Assembly: GCA_009781445.1 (NCBI GenBank)
Contig: WQYD01000005.1
Location: 1 to 63,707 of the forward strand
Reading direction: 5' to 3'
DNA: 63,707 nucleotides
Source of the DNA: Bacillota bacterium
GTDB lineage: Bacteria; Bacillota; Clostridia; Christensenellales; DTU072
Of the stretch, positions 1-8,978 are shown piece by piece. Numbering within the stretch: position 1 is the first letter of the stretch; the number at the start of each line of letters is the position of its first letter. Position numbers and translations under genes: made by a program. The notes beneath the pieces were generated by a model that searched no databases, was not told where the DNA came from, and was given only the letters and a program-made list of their open reading frames with translations.

Positions 1-190
1 AAAATTTGCATTCACTTGCCCCACGGGGCAAATATCACTGCTTGCCAACGGCAAGCAATCTCACTCTGAAAGAATTTCACTTTTCCGCAGGAAAAATTTC
101 ACTAAATAGGATAAATCCCCAAGAACCCCAAAGGGGTGAAATGTGCATAACTCCGTGCAAGCGCAAGCGTAGCGCGGGGTAAGGCGAAGA
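1..190. repeat. Array of small hairpins with AATATCAC/ATTTCAC spacers
   Basis: This stretch has no convincing gene. It is a run of short inverted repeats (for example TTGCCCC-ACG-GGGGCAA-like near 16-31, TGCTTGCC-AAC-GGCAAGCA near 41-58, TTTTCC-GCA-GGAAAAA near 80-96, CCCC-AAA-GGGG near 117-137) separated by a short TATCAC/TTTCAC word. The same design recurs at 41861-41975 in opposite orientation. Small open frames crossing it on the minus strand merely follow the repeats and are not supported as genes. I infer a dispersed non-coding repeat array; function unknown. Confidence 0.6.
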
Positions 191-214
191 AACGCGGATA
201 GTAACAACAACACA

Positions 215-251
215 AAGCCCCCCTTTCTGCCGTTGGCAGAAAGGGGGGCTT
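215..251 (-). terminator. Perfect 17-bp hairpin downstream of the glycogen operon
   Basis: Arms 215-231 and 235-251 are perfectly complementary with a 3-nt loop; the stem contains a run of six C:G pairs. It lies downstream of the GH13 gene that ends at 486 on the minus strand, and minus-strand reading continues into a T/G-rich stretch, so it could stop that transcript. A classic uninterrupted U-tract is absent, so it may instead be a repeat-type palindrome. Confidence 0.4.
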
Positions 252-339
252 GTTTGTGCGGGCTTGCTTACTGTACTGTCGCTTTGCCGTGGGTTGCACC
301 CACGGTTATGCAAATCCTGCCCACTTCGGGGCAGTTACG

Positions 340-490
340 GATTCATAATTCGTACTTCGTACCTTGTACTTCGTACTTAAAATTCTAATCCCTAATCCCT
401 TTTCCCTAATCCCTCATTTTCGGGGCAGATGTAATTCTTGCTTAAATAAATAATTCCGCAATTCTGAATTCTGAATTCTGAATTCTTAAT
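340..490. repeat. Word-mosaic intergenic repeat (copy 1)
   Basis: Tandem copies of short words follow one another: CGTACTT/CGTACCT (about 350-378), CTAATCCCT (about 386-415) and GAATTCT (about 460-486). The same words, or their complements, reappear at 6301-6528, 8593-8720, 25896-26028, 35208-35387, 40390-40545 and 42000-42790. The GAATTCT block runs into the stop codon of the GH13 gene at 486. Confidence 0.7.
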
Positions 491-2273
491 TAGTTTTAAA
501 AACTATCGCTTGCTTTGGCTGTAAAATTGTAATTTTTTGATTCGTTAAAATATCACTCACTTCCCCGCACAAATCCACAGGGGCTTCGCTTGCGTTTACA
601 ATGGCGGTGAGGTTACCGATTTTTATTGCCACGGCAGAACCAAGCTGAGTAACTGAGAAGGGCTTTTTAAATTCTTCCCTATATTCTTTTCTTATTGCCC
701 CAAGCCTTGTGTAATGCGATAGCAGTTCCTTATCCGTGTTCCTCGGGAAGGGACGGCGGTTAATAGGATCTTCGTAGCCTTGCAAGCCCACTTCGTCACC
801 GTAATATACGGTGGGAATCCCTGGTAACATATATTGCAAAACGGACGCAAGTTTTAAAAGCGTTTTGCCTTTATTGTATTCGCTATCGGTTAGGCGGTAA
901 TTAAGCCTCTCTTTTTTAGTGGGCGGGGGGGTTTTCCCTGATAATTCGTTAATTATCCTCACCGTGTCGTGCGTGCCGATAATGTTCATGCACAAATCAA
1001 GAGATTCGCGCGGATAGTTTTCCGCAATACTCATTACCTCATTCACGAATTTTTTGGGGTTAACCTGCCTTATATAATCAAGGATAGAGGCCTTGAAAAC
1101 ATAATTCATAACGCCGTCAAGTTCTTCACCGAAAAAATATTCGCGTTCTTCTGAATAGCTATATTTCGTGCTGGCGTCTTCCCAAACTTCGCCGATTAAA
1201 GCAAGATCACCGAACGATTTTACTTTAGCACGAATCTTTTTCACAAAATCAGGGCTGATTTCGTCTACAACATCTAACCGCCAACCTTTTACGCCGAGGC
1301 GCGAAAACTTTTCAATAACGCCGTTATCCCCTGCAATAAAATTCTGATAGCTTATGGCGTCCCGCCTGATTTCAGGCACAACCGTGATTCCCCACCAACA
1401 TGAGTAAGTATCTGGATAGTTTTGAAAGGAATACCAATCGTAATAAGGGGAATGCTTTGATTGGCAAGCCCCCTCGCTATCATAGTGTTTAAACTTGTTA
1501 AAATAAAGGCTGTCTGCACCTGTGTGGTTAAACACACCGTCCATTATTATGCCTATTCCGTTGCTATGGCAACAATCTATGAGGTTTTTTAGTTCTTCTT
1601 CCGTTCCAAACAGTTCGTCTACTTTCATATAGTTTCCTATATCGTAGCGGTGGTTAGAGGTGGCTTCGTGAATAGGGCAGAAATAAATTGCGGTAACCCC
1701 TAAATCCTTTAAATAAGGTATTTTTTCTTTAACACCCTTAATATTTCCGCCAAAAAAGTCATTTGCCCTAAAAACGCCGTCCCCGTCCACAATTGTTACA
1801 TCGTCATGCCAATCCTTAAGATAACCGCGCGCAGGGCTTTTTGCGTCCGCAACTCTATTAAACCTATCGGGGAAAATTTGATAAATCACCCCGCCTTTAA
1901 GCCAATCGGGGGTTTGATAGCCAGTTTTGTACACAGTTAACTGCCATTCGCTTAAAAAATGCTTAAGCATTGCCTTGCCGTCACCGTTATGCCCCGCAAT
2001 TTGCATTCCGTTTTGAGTATGAAGTTCAAAGCGGTAAAAGTACGCACCTGAATCTTCCAAGCAAAACGAGGTTTTGAAGTAAACAAAATCTAAGTCGCGC
2101 TTATATTCATATAATTCAAGCCTAAATTCATGCTTTCCTCTAAAAAGCATAAAAACCTTTTCCGCGCCCACAATATGAGGCACAGGAAAATTGATCTTAA
2201 CCATGGTTGAAGTATCCGTTGCGCCGAACGGTGATTTAAAATTGATATTTCGTGAATCAAAGGGAAGCAACAT
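486..2273 (-). CDS. GH13 alpha-glucan hydrolase (neopullulanase/cyclomaltodextrinase-like)
   Basis: A 595-residue glycoside hydrolase family 13 enzyme, expected to hydrolyse alpha-1,4 (and possibly alpha-1,6) links in maltodextrins or glycogen-derived limit dextrins in the cytoplasm. An N-terminal beta-sandwich of about 120 residues precedes the barrel, as in neopullulanases. The barrel shows YQIFPDRF, the four GH13 conserved regions (DGVFNH; GWRLDVVDE with the nucleophile Asp; GEVWED with the acid/base Glu; GTHD with the stabilising Asp) and the GIPTVYYGDE / DPINRR signature. No signal peptide is visible. It is the last gene of a glgA-glgP-GH13 minus-strand operon, 16 nt after glgP, which fits intracellular glycogen turnover. 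The exact substrate (pullulan, cyclodextrin or maltodextrin) cannot be decided from sequence. Confidence 0.9.
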   Translation of the reverse strand: MLLPFDSRNINFKSPFGATDTSTMVKINFPVPHIVGAEKVFMLFRGKHEFRLELYEYKRDLDFVYFKTSFCLEDSGAYFYRFELHTQNGMQIAGHNGDGKAMLKHFLSEWQLTVYKTGYQTPDWLKGGVIYQIFPDRFNRVADAKSPARGYLKDWHDDVTIVDGDGVFRANDFFGGNIKGVKEKIPYLKDLGVTAIYFCPIHEATSNHRYDIGNYMKVDELFGTEEELKNLIDCCHSNGIGIIMDGVFNHTGADSLYFNKFKHYDSEGACQSKHSPYYDWYSFQNYPDTYSCWWGITVVPEIRRDAISYQNFIAGDNGVIEKFSRLGVKGWRLDVVDEISPDFVKKIRAKVKSFGDLALIGEVWEDASTKYSYSEEREYFFGEELDGVMNYVFKASILDYIRQVNPKKFVNEVMSIAENYPRESLDLCMNIIGTHDTVRIINELSGKTPPPTKKERLNYRLTDSEYNKGKTLLKLASVLQYMLPGIPTVYYGDEVGLQGYEDPINRRPFPRNTDKELLSHYTRLGAIRKEYREEFKKPFSVTQLGSAVAIKIGNLTAIVNASEAPVDLCGEVSDILTNQKITILQPKQAIVFKTN

Positions 2274-2289
2274 TTATAAAACTAACCTA

Positions 2290-4701
2290 TTATTTGAGGG
2301 GTTTTAAAGCCCAAATCCTGTTAGCATATTCCGTAACGCTTCTATCCGCTGAGAAAAAGCCTGATTTCGCCGTGTTCACAAGGCACATTCTAAAGAACCT
2401 TTGCTTATCCTTATAGGCTTCGTCTACCCTTGCTTGCGCATCGCAGTAGCTACTGAAGTCTGCAAGGCAAAGATAAGGATCTGCCTTTCCTGCGGTAACA
2501 AGGTAGTTAGAAATCTCTGCAAAAGAAACTTCGGCAATTCCGCTTTTTAGCTTATCAATTACCGCCTTAATTCTGCGATCACCCGAATAGTAATCCGAAG
2601 GGGAATAAGTGGCGTAAAGCCTTTCAACTTCGTCTGCAAGCAATCCGAAGATAAAAATGTTTTCGTCACCCACGCGTTCGTGGATTTCCACATTAGCACC
2701 GTCCATTGTGCCAATGGTAACCGCACCGTTTATCATGAATTTCATGTTACCAGTACCGCTTGCCTCTGTGCCTGCCACGCTGATTTGCTGAGATATATCA
2801 CTTGCAGGCATAATCAATTCCGCCAAAGAAACCCTGTAATTTTCAAGGAAAACCACTTTAAGTTTGCCCTTTAAGGATTTATCGTTATTAACCATTTCGC
2901 CTATCATATATATAAGCCTGATAATCAGCTTAGCCATGTAATAGGAACTTGCCGCTTTTGCGCCGAAAATAAACACCCTCGGAACGATATCAAGATCAGG
3001 ATTTTCCTTTAAGCGGTTATATAAATCAATAATTTGAAGTGCGTTCAATAATTGGCGTTTATATTCATGCAACCTTTTAACCTGAACATCAAAGATAGCA
3101 TCGGGATCCACGGATATTCCGTTAGACTTTTGGATATATTCCGCAAGCCTCTCTTTATTTTTACGGCGGATTTTATATAATTTTTCAAGCACGGTTCTGT
3201 TACCTTGAAATTCCAAAAGTTTTTCAAGTTCGCCTGCGTCTTTCTTAAATCCGTTTCCTATAAGTTCAGAAATTAAATCCGTTAGCAGGGGATTAGCTTC
3301 GCAAAGCCATCTGCGGTGCGTGATTCCGTTAGTAACATTAGTGAACTTTTTGGGATTCGCGCGGTAGGCGTCTGCAAAAACGGTGCTTTTTAAAATGTCG
3401 CTGTGAAGCGCGCTTACGCCGTTAACCGTGTGCGATGCCACAAGGCAAAGATTTGCCATTTTCACCTGCCCGTCTGCAAGCACGGAATTTTCGGAAATCT
3501 TATTCCAATCCCCCGGATATAAATTCCACAAATCTGCACAATGACGGCGGTTAATTTCGTTAGTAATCTGGAATATTCTTGGAAGAAGCGTTTCAAAAAG
3601 GTTTTGAGGCCATTTTTCAAGGGCTTCTTGCATAACTGTGTGGTTAGTGTAGCTAACTGTTTCGGTTACGATTTTCCAAGCATCGTCCCAATTATAATTA
3701 TAATCGTCCAAAAGAACGCGCATCAATTCGGGAATGCAAAGCGCAGGGTGGGTATCGTTTATGTGAATTGCCACCTTTTTAGAAAGATTTTCCACACTTT
3801 TATATTTTTTAAGGTGACGGCTGATAATATTTTGAATGCTTGCCGACACAAAGAAATATTGTTGCTTAAGCCTAAGCATCTTGCCTTCGTAATGATTATC
3901 CGCAGGATATAAAACTTTGGATATTGATTCCGCAAGGGCTTTTGCTTCCATTGCCTTTAAATATTCCCCGCGGGAAAAGAGTGCCATATCAAGTTCCACA
4001 GGCGCAGTGGCAGACCACAGGCGCAAAAAGTTTACGGCAGGGGTATCGTAACCGCTGATATACATATCGTAAGGCACGGCAATTATAGAAGTGTAATCCT
4101 TAAGTTCTGCTTTAAGCCTGCCGTCCTGCCATGTTTCTTCCACGCGTCCGCCAATCTTAACTTCATAGCTAACTTCTCTGCCGTCTTGCCAAATCGCGCC
4201 GTCAAGAAGCCACTTATCGGGCATTTCCATTTGCCAACCGTCCACGATTCTTTGCTTAAAAATACCGTAGTCGTATCTTATGCTAAATCCGCTTGCAGGA
4301 TATCCGCAAGAAGTCAAGCTATCAAGATACGCCGCCGCAAGCCTGCCGAGTCCGCCGTTGCCAAGCCCTGCATCGGGTTCAATTTCCATAAGTTCTTCAA
4401 TGTTAAACCCAAGCTGTTTCACAGCTTCAGTTGCCACATCAAGAATGCCGAGGTTATAAAGGTGGTTTTTTAAAGAACGCCCCAAAAGGAATTCCATAGA
4501 CATATAATAAACCTGCTTAGCATTTTTTGCCTTAACATCGTTTGAGTAAGCAAGCCGTTTTTGTGCCAAAATATCATTTGTTGCACGGCATAAAGCCTTG
4601 TACATGATATTGGGCGAGGTTTCTTCTGCTTTTGTGCCGTATAGCTTAATTAGCTTTCTTTCAATTTCGGCCTTAAAAGCCGTAACATTAAATTTGTTCA
4701 T
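2290..4701 (-). CDS. glgP: Glycogen/starch phosphorylase
   Basis: An 803-residue GT35 alpha-glucan phosphorylase, the usual family length. It releases glucose-1-phosphate from glycogen or maltodextrin using pyridoxal phosphate. Visible family motifs: GNGGLGRLAAAYLDS near the N-terminus, HINDTHPAL, YTNHTVMQEALEKW, VKRLHEYKRQLLN, and the PLP site EASGTGNMKFMINGA, in which Lys binds the cofactor, followed by TIGTMDGANVEI. An AGGGG sequence lies about 14 nt before the ATG. It sits between glgA and the GH13 gene on the minus strand, so storage polymer synthesis and breakdown are encoded together. No glgC, glgD or glgB is present here; those must be elsewhere. Confidence 0.96.
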   Translation of the reverse strand: MNKFNVTAFKAEIERKLIKLYGTKAEETSPNIMYKALCRATNDILAQKRLAYSNDVKAKNAKQVYYMSMEFLLGRSLKNHLYNLGILDVATEAVKQLGFNIEELMEIEPDAGLGNGGLGRLAAAYLDSLTSCGYPASGFSIRYDYGIFKQRIVDGWQMEMPDKWLLDGAIWQDGREVSYEVKIGGRVEETWQDGRLKAELKDYTSIIAVPYDMYISGYDTPAVNFLRLWSATAPVELDMALFSRGEYLKAMEAKALAESISKVLYPADNHYEGKMLRLKQQYFFVSASIQNIISRHLKKYKSVENLSKKVAIHINDTHPALCIPELMRVLLDDYNYNWDDAWKIVTETVSYTNHTVMQEALEKWPQNLFETLLPRIFQITNEINRRHCADLWNLYPGDWNKISENSVLADGQVKMANLCLVASHTVNGVSALHSDILKSTVFADAYRANPKKFTNVTNGITHRRWLCEANPLLTDLISELIGNGFKKDAGELEKLLEFQGNRTVLEKLYKIRRKNKERLAEYIQKSNGISVDPDAIFDVQVKRLHEYKRQLLNALQIIDLYNRLKENPDLDIVPRVFIFGAKAASSYYMAKLIIRLIYMIGEMVNNDKSLKGKLKVVFLENYRVSLAELIMPASDISQQISVAGTEASGTGNMKFMINGAVTIGTMDGANVEIHERVGDENIFIFGLLADEVERLYATYSPSDYYSGDRRIKAVIDKLKSGIAEVSFAEISNYLVTAGKADPYLCLADFSSYCDAQARVDEAYKDKQRFFRMCLVNTAKSGFFSADRSVTEYANRIWALKPLK

Positions 4702-4813
4702 CTGATTGCCGTTATCCCCTGAGTGATATGATATGATTTTTTAGTAATCTTTGTTTCAATTCCTAAAGACTTCTCTTTATTATTCTTAAATTAGGCGGTA
4801 GCGAAACAAAGAA

Positions 4814-6232
4814 TTATAGCGATTTATATAATTTGATATACTCTTTTGCAGACTTTGCCCAAGAAGAATCCGTGGCAAGCGCGTTATTTTGCACTGCGTC
4901 CCATTCTGCCTTGTTTGCATAAGTGGCAAGTGCGCGGTTAATTGCGTCAAGCATATCGTACGCATCGTAAGTTTTAAAGGTGAAGCCGTTACCCGTTTTA
5001 TCCGTTGGGTTAAATGGAATAACTGTGTCCTTAAGTCCGCCTGTTTCCCTTACCACTGGGATACCGCCGTAGCGCATGGATATTAGCTGAGTTAATCCGC
5101 AAGGTTCAAACTTAGAAGGCACAAGGAATAAATCCGCCGCGCCGTAAATCTTTGAAGCAAGTGCGCCCGAAAAGCCTATAACCGTGGCAAGTTTTGTGGG
5201 ATAGCGAAGCGCGAGTTCTTTAAGTTCATTTTCATATTTCCAATCCCCTGTGCCAAGAACCACGAATTGCACATCGGCACTCATGATTTCATGAATCACT
5301 TTAAGAATCAAATCCACACCTTTTTGGGGCGTAAGCCTTGAAACTATGGCAAGAAGAGGTTTATCTTGAACAGGTAAATTTAAAAGTTCTTGAAGTTCTT
5401 TCTTATTAAGTTTCTTTTTCGCACTTGCGGTTTTCGCTGTGTAATTTTGGAAAAGCGAAGTATCGCTTGCTGGGTTATAAACATCGGTGTCAATTCCGTT
5501 CACGATTCCCGAAAGTTTAAATTTGCGTGCATTCAAAATATCCTCAAGCCCGCAAGCATAGAAAGGATCAAGAATTTCGCCTGCGTAAGTGGGTGAAACT
5601 GTAACCACCAAGTTAGAGGCTTCAATTCCGCCTTTAAGCATATTGGCATCCTTTTTATATTCGCAAACGCTTGCAAATTCGTCAGGAATGCCGAACACAT
5701 TGCCTATGCAATATGCGTCCATTCTTCCTTGGAATTCAATATTATGTATTGAAAGCACGGTTTTCATGGTTTTATAGCCGTCTATAAGCCTGTAAAATGC
5801 GTTAAGCATAACGGGCGCAAGTGCGGTTTGCCAATCGTTGCAGTGCAGAACATCGGGGAAATAATTCATGAGAGGCATAAGTTCAAGAACCGCTTTTGAG
5901 AAAAACGCAAATCTTTCGCCGTCATCAAAGAATCCGTAAATACCTTTTCTTTTGAAATAATATTCATTATCCACGAAGTAAAACATTACACCGCCGAGTG
6001 TAAGCGAAAAAAGCCCAGCGTACTGATTGCGCCAACCAAGCGGAACACTCGCCGAACCCACAGAAACCATTTTTTCCTTAAATTCCTTGGGAATATCGTC
6101 ATATAAAGGCAGAATAACGCGGATATCCGCTTTTAGCTTCACAAGTTCTTTGGGAAGCGCGCCAGACACATCGGCAAGCCCGCCACTTTTAATAAACGGA
6201 ACAGCTTCGGAAGTTGCATATAATATTTTCAT
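4814..6232 (-). CDS. glgA: Glycogen synthase (ADP-glucose)
   Basis: A 472-residue GT5 glycogen synthase that extends alpha-1,4-glucan chains from ADP-glucose. The N-terminus has the KSGGLADVSGALPKEL motif (the KxGGL nucleotide-sugar site); further on are HCNDWQ, SIHNIEFQG, VNGIDTDVYNP, SRLTPQKG and the C-terminal FEPCGLTQL with GG.KDTV glycine loop, all typical of the GT-B fold. Length is normal. The start is set by AAGAGG 8-9 nt before the ATG at 6232. It is the first gene of the minus-strand glycogen operon and has an extended -10 promoter just upstream. Confidence 0.96.
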   Translation of the reverse strand: MKILYATSEAVPFIKSGGLADVSGALPKELVKLKADIRVILPLYDDIPKEFKEKMVSVGSASVPLGWRNQYAGLFSLTLGGVMFYFVDNEYYFKRKGIYGFFDDGERFAFFSKAVLELMPLMNYFPDVLHCNDWQTALAPVMLNAFYRLIDGYKTMKTVLSIHNIEFQGRMDAYCIGNVFGIPDEFASVCEYKKDANMLKGGIEASNLVVTVSPTYAGEILDPFYACGLEDILNARKFKLSGIVNGIDTDVYNPASDTSLFQNYTAKTASAKKKLNKKELQELLNLPVQDKPLLAIVSRLTPQKGVDLILKVIHEIMSADVQFVVLGTGDWKYENELKELALRYPTKLATVIGFSGALASKIYGAADLFLVPSKFEPCGLTQLISMRYGGIPVVRETGGLKDTVIPFNPTDKTGNGFTFKTYDAYDMLDAINRALATYANKAEWDAVQNNALATDSSWAKSAKEYIKLYKSL

Positions 6233-6264
6233 AAATTAAACCTCTTGTTTACTTAATTGATAGC

Positions 6265-6273
6265 ATTATAACA
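6265..6273 (-). promoter_or_regulatory. Extended -10 promoter of the glycogen operon
   Basis: On the minus strand this reads TGT-TATAAT, a consensus extended -10 element, 32 nt before the glgA start. No good -35 box is seen at 17 nt, which is common for extended -10 promoters. The A/T-rich DNA upstream fits a promoter. Confidence 0.6.
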
Positions 6274-6300
6274 CATATTATTTAAATAAGCACTAAATAT

Positions 6301-6528
6301 AACGCATAACGCTTAACGCATAACGCACAATGAAGGATTAATTCAGAATTAAGAATTCAGAATGCAGAATTATGGAATATTTTTCAGCGCACAACGCACA
6401 GCGCACAGCGCACAGTGAAGGAATGATTTATTAAGATATTTAGATTCCAACCCTGTTGCCTAATCAATAATGATATTTAGAATCCACCATTGTGCGCTGT
6501 GCATTGTGCGCTGTGCGCTGAAAATCCC
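6301..6528. repeat. Word-mosaic intergenic repeat (copy 2)
   Basis: Between the divergent glgA and dinB promoters lies a mosaic of tandem short words: GCATAACG/GCTTAACG (6301-6330), AATTCAGAATTCAGAATGCAG (about 6350-6370), GCGCACA repeats (about 6387-6417), AATAATGATATTTAGA (about 6464-6480) and GTGCGCT repeats (about 6490-6520). It ends immediately before the dinB -35 box. No gene is seen in it. Confidence 0.75.
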
Positions 6529-6529
6529 C

Positions 6530-6558
6530 TTGACACACTTGCGCTAACGAGTTATAAT
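6530..6558 (+). promoter_or_regulatory. Consensus sigma-70-type promoter of dinB
   Basis: TTGACA at 6530-6535 and TATAAT at 6553-6558 are both perfect, with an ideal 17-nt spacer. The expected transcription start is near 6565, so the leader before the dinB ATG is only about 13 nt and contains no Shine-Dalgarno sequence. Confidence 0.9.
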
Positions 6559-6563
6559 AATAA

Positions 6564-6575
6564 AAACAAATGTTC
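6564..6575 (+). promoter_or_regulatory. Probable LexA (SOS) box
   Basis: AAACAAATGTTC differs in one base from the Firmicutes LexA consensus core GAACnnnnGTTC. It lies at the predicted transcription start, between the -10 box and the dinB ATG, where bound repressor would block initiation. dinB is a classic SOS gene, so position and gene identity agree; binding itself is an inference. Confidence 0.6.
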
Positions 6576-6577
6576 TC

Positions 6578-7822
6578 ATGGATAAAGTAATTCTTCATTC
6601 GGATTTAAATAATTTTTATGCAAGCGTTGAGTGCGCTTTGAATCCTGATTTAAGCGGGAAGCCTATTGCCGTGTGCGGGGATAAGGAACTTAGGCACGGA
6701 ATTGTGCTTGCAAAGAATCAGCTTGCAAAAAACTATGGGGTTAAGACGGGTGAAGTCATTTGGCAGGCAAAGCAAAAATGCGGTGATTTGGTAATTCTTA
6801 GTGCCAATTTTCCGCTTTATCTCAAATATTCAAGGCTTGTGAGGGGCATTTATGAAAGGTTTACGGATAAGGTGGAAAGTTTCGGGATAGACGAATGTTG
6901 GCTTGACACCACCGAAAGCACGCTTCTTTTCGGAAGCGGTGAGGAAATCGCGGATAAAATCCGCCAAGCGGTTAAAAGCGAATTAAACCTAACGGTTAGC
7001 GTGGGCGTGAGTTGGAACAAGGTGTTTGCCAAACTTGCAAGCGATATGAAAAAGCCCGATGCCACCACGGTTATATCAAGGGATAACTATAAAAGCACCG
7101 TTTTCAAGCTACCTGCGGAAAGCCTGCTTTTTGTGGGAAAGGCTACGAAAGAAAAACTTTATAGGTGCGGGCTTAGAACCGTGGGGGATATCGCAAATGC
7201 CGATATTCAATTTTTAAAAGAGATTTTGGGCAAGTGGGGGGAATATTTGAGCGATTTTGCTAACGGAAACGATATGTCCCCCGTAATGAAAAACGATCAA
7301 AGAAGTATAGTAAAATCCGTGGGAAACAGCACCACCCCCGCAAGAGATTTAAAAAATCTTGCCGATATTAAAATGATTGTTACCGTTTTATCCGAAAGCG
7401 TTTCCGCAAGGCTGAGAGAACAGGGGCTTAAAGGGCAGGTGGTTTCGGTGAGTGTTACTGATAATAATTTTTGCGACTGGGGCAAGCAAATCAAAATTTC
7501 CGAACCCACATTTAACTCAAAAGATATTTTGGCAGAGGCAATGGCACTAATCAAAAACCATTATCAAATTCTTCGCCCCGTAAGGCGCGTGGGGGTGGCG
7601 GTTTCAGATTTAACCCCTGCAAGCGAATCGTACCAAACTAACATTTTCTTAAGCGGTGAAACGCGCCAAAAGGCAGAAAATTTAGAACACGCGATAGATA
7701 ATCTAAAGCACAAATACGGCAACAAAACCCTAAATCGCGCCACCGTTATGGTTGATCCCGTCTTAACGGACTTAAACCCCAAAGACGAGAATACTATACA
7801 CCCCAACCCTTTCTTGAAGTGA
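6578..7822 (+). CDS. dinB: DNA polymerase IV (Y-family translesion polymerase)
   Basis: A 414-residue Y-family DNA polymerase that copies past damaged template bases. The N-terminus HSDLNNFYASVE carries the first catalytic Asp, ESFGIDECWLD carries the Asp-Glu pair, and VGVSWNKVFAKLASDMKKP is the characteristic helix of the palm. The C-terminal third is the little-finger domain. No obvious QLxLF-type clamp motif is seen at the end, which finishes NPFLK. The ATG is preceded by no clear ribosome binding site. It has its own perfect promoter and a probable LexA box, fitting DNA-damage induction. Confidence 0.95.
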   Translation: MDKVILHSDLNNFYASVECALNPDLSGKPIAVCGDKELRHGIVLAKNQLAKNYGVKTGEVIWQAKQKCGDLVILSANFPLYLKYSRLVRGIYERFTDKVESFGIDECWLDTTESTLLFGSGEEIADKIRQAVKSELNLTVSVGVSWNKVFAKLASDMKKPDATTVISRDNYKSTVFKLPAESLLFVGKATKEKLYRCGLRTVGDIANADIQFLKEILGKWGEYLSDFANGNDMSPVMKNDQRSIVKSVGNSTTPARDLKNLADIKMIVTVLSESVSARLREQGLKGQVVSVSVTDNNFCDWGKQIKISEPTFNSKDILAEAMALIKNHYQILRPVRRVGVAVSDLTPASESYQTNIFLSGETRQKAENLEHAIDNLKHKYGNKTLNRATVMVDPVLTDLNPKDENTIHPNPFLK

Positions 7823-7827
7823 AAACA

Positions 7828-7951
7828 GGCTGTTGATAAAGCCCGTGATAGGCATAAAAAGCGGAACTTTACGCTTAGTCATGTACGCCTAAGTACATTC
7901 CTGCGCCTAAAAACCACGCTTTTTTGCCTCTGACAGGCTTTCTGAACAGCC
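7828..7951. repeat. Long imperfect palindrome with conserved core (P element 1)
   Basis: Arms 7828-7864 and 7917-7951 pair over about 35 bp with few mismatches. The centre (about 7873-7908) holds CTTAG, a 6-bp stem ATGTAC/GTACAT, then CCTGCGCC. The same layout with a different stem sequence occurs at 22631-22813 and 34871-35045. All three copies start just 3' of a gene. It may act as a terminator or be a miniature mobile element. From here to 8044 no gene is seen. Confidence 0.6.
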
Positions 7952-8044
7952 CGTCAGTGCGTTTTTCGGCAATGAGGCTTAGGCAGTATAAATCCGTGCA
8001 AGATTTAAATTATTATGATAAAATAATTGTAGGAGAAATTGATT

Positions 8045-8593
8045 ATGAAAATTGTTATCGCATCGGATTTGCATGGTTCATTGTATTATGCAAATATGCT
8101 TTTTGAAAGGTTTTTTGCAGAGGGGGCAGAGGAAATTATTTTGCTTGGGGATTTATATTACCACGGGCCGAGGAATCCGCTTGAAAAGGAATATGACTGC
8201 ATGGCTGTTGCAAATCTTTTAAATTCCCACAAGGATAAACTTACCGTAATCAAGGGAAACTGTGACGCAGAGATAGACGAAATGATTTCAGAATTTCCGC
8301 TTTTAGGTGCTAAAACAGTGCGTTTTGGTAACCTAAAGCTAACATTATCTCACGGGCATATTTATAACAAAGATAACCTTCCTAAAGAAGTGGGCGACAT
8401 ATTTTTATTCGGGCATTTCCACACAGGCTTCATAGAAAAGCATGAAAACCTAATTATCGCCAACCCCGGTTCAACCACCCTTCCGCGCGGTGGCACACCA
8501 AGAAGCTACCTTGTGCTAACGGATAATGAGTTGACGCTTAAGAATCTTGAAACAGGGGAAATTATTTGTTCGCAATGCCTTGCGAACAAATAG
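8045..8593 (+). CDS. YfcE/MJ0936-family metallophosphodiesterase
   Basis: A 182-residue calcineurin-like metallophosphoesterase. Metal-binding motifs run in family order: SDLHGS (DxH), GDLYYHGP, GNCD, SHGH and GHFH. YfcE-type enzymes hydrolyse phosphodiesters in the cytoplasm; the natural substrate is usually unknown. I choose the ATG at 8045 rather than the TTG at 8039 because AGGAG at 8031-8035 is correctly spaced (9 nt) from it and the protein then starts at the first beta strand. It stands alone between dinB and the repeat block. The last codons lie inside a 13-bp perfect hairpin. Confidence 0.9.
   Translation: MKIVIASDLHGSLYYANMLFERFFAEGAEEIILLGDLYYHGPRNPLEKEYDCMAVANLLNSHKDKLTVIKGNCDAEIDEMISEFPLLGAKTVRFGNLKLTLSHGHIYNKDNLPKEVGDIFLFGHFHTGFIEKHENLIIANPGSTTLPRGGTPRSYLVLTDNELTLKNLETGEIICSQCLANK
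8563..8592 (+). other. 13-bp perfect hairpin at the end of the phosphodiesterase gene
   Basis: Arms 8563-8575 and 8580-8592 are perfectly complementary with a 4-nt loop and include the stop codon. There is no T-tract after it, so it is a weak terminator candidate; it could protect the mRNA 3' end or be part of the repeat block that follows. Confidence 0.5.
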
Positions 8594-8720
8594 CGCACAG
8601 CGCACAGCGCACAATGATAGATTCTAAATATCATTATTAGTTAATTAATCCACAATTCGTACTTCGTACCTAAATTATTAATTCCACCATTGTGCGCTGT
8701 GCATTGTGCGCTGTGCGCTA
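8593..8720. repeat. Word-mosaic intergenic repeat (copy 3)
   Basis: Starts at the stop codon of the phosphodiesterase gene with GCGCACA repeats, continues with TCTAAATATCATTATT (complement of the word in copies 2, 4 and 6), CGTACTTCGTACCT and CCACCATTGTGCGCTGTGC. No gene is seen in it. Confidence 0.75.
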
Positions 8721-8737
8721 TTCGATAATGCCCCGCA

Positions 8738-8959
8738 TTACCAAATCCTATTCTTCCACCTAAACTTATGCGAAGTACAGCACATTGGAATGTGTTCGGG
8801 AAAGGGCGGAGGAAAGGGAGGGGGGAAAGGCGGAGGAAAGCCACAGCAACCAATGCCACAGCGTTTTCCAAGTTCTTTGCCGAACCCCTCAAAAAAGCAC
8901 TCAACACCCCTTCGCACTGCGTGGTGGCAATGCGGTGGCGGGCAAGGAATCTTTTCCAT
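8738..8959 (-). CDS. Small Cys/Pro-rich protein, unknown function
   Basis: A 73-residue frame with 8 cysteines (C6, C11, C21, C34, C38, C39, C60, C61), histidines near C11 and a PPPFPPPFPPPFP stretch. It starts with ATG at 8959, 5 nt after AGGGGGTG, and lies 19 nt downstream of the 43-aa Cys-rich gene, so the two may form an operon. The proline run comes from a G/A-rich simple repeat, which makes the coding status uncertain. I do not recognise a family. It could bind metal or be spurious. Confidence 0.4.
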   Translation of the reverse strand: MEKIPCPPPHCHHAVRRGVECFFEGFGKELGKRCGIGCCGFPPPFPPPFPPPFPEHIPMCCTSHKFRWKNRIW

Positions 8960-8978
8960 ATCGCACCCCCTAACTTAG

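Noticed and set aside
77-313. Open frames of 65-78 codons on the minus strand across the first hairpin array
   Set aside because: They are composed of the inverted repeats and show no conserved domain or convincing start.
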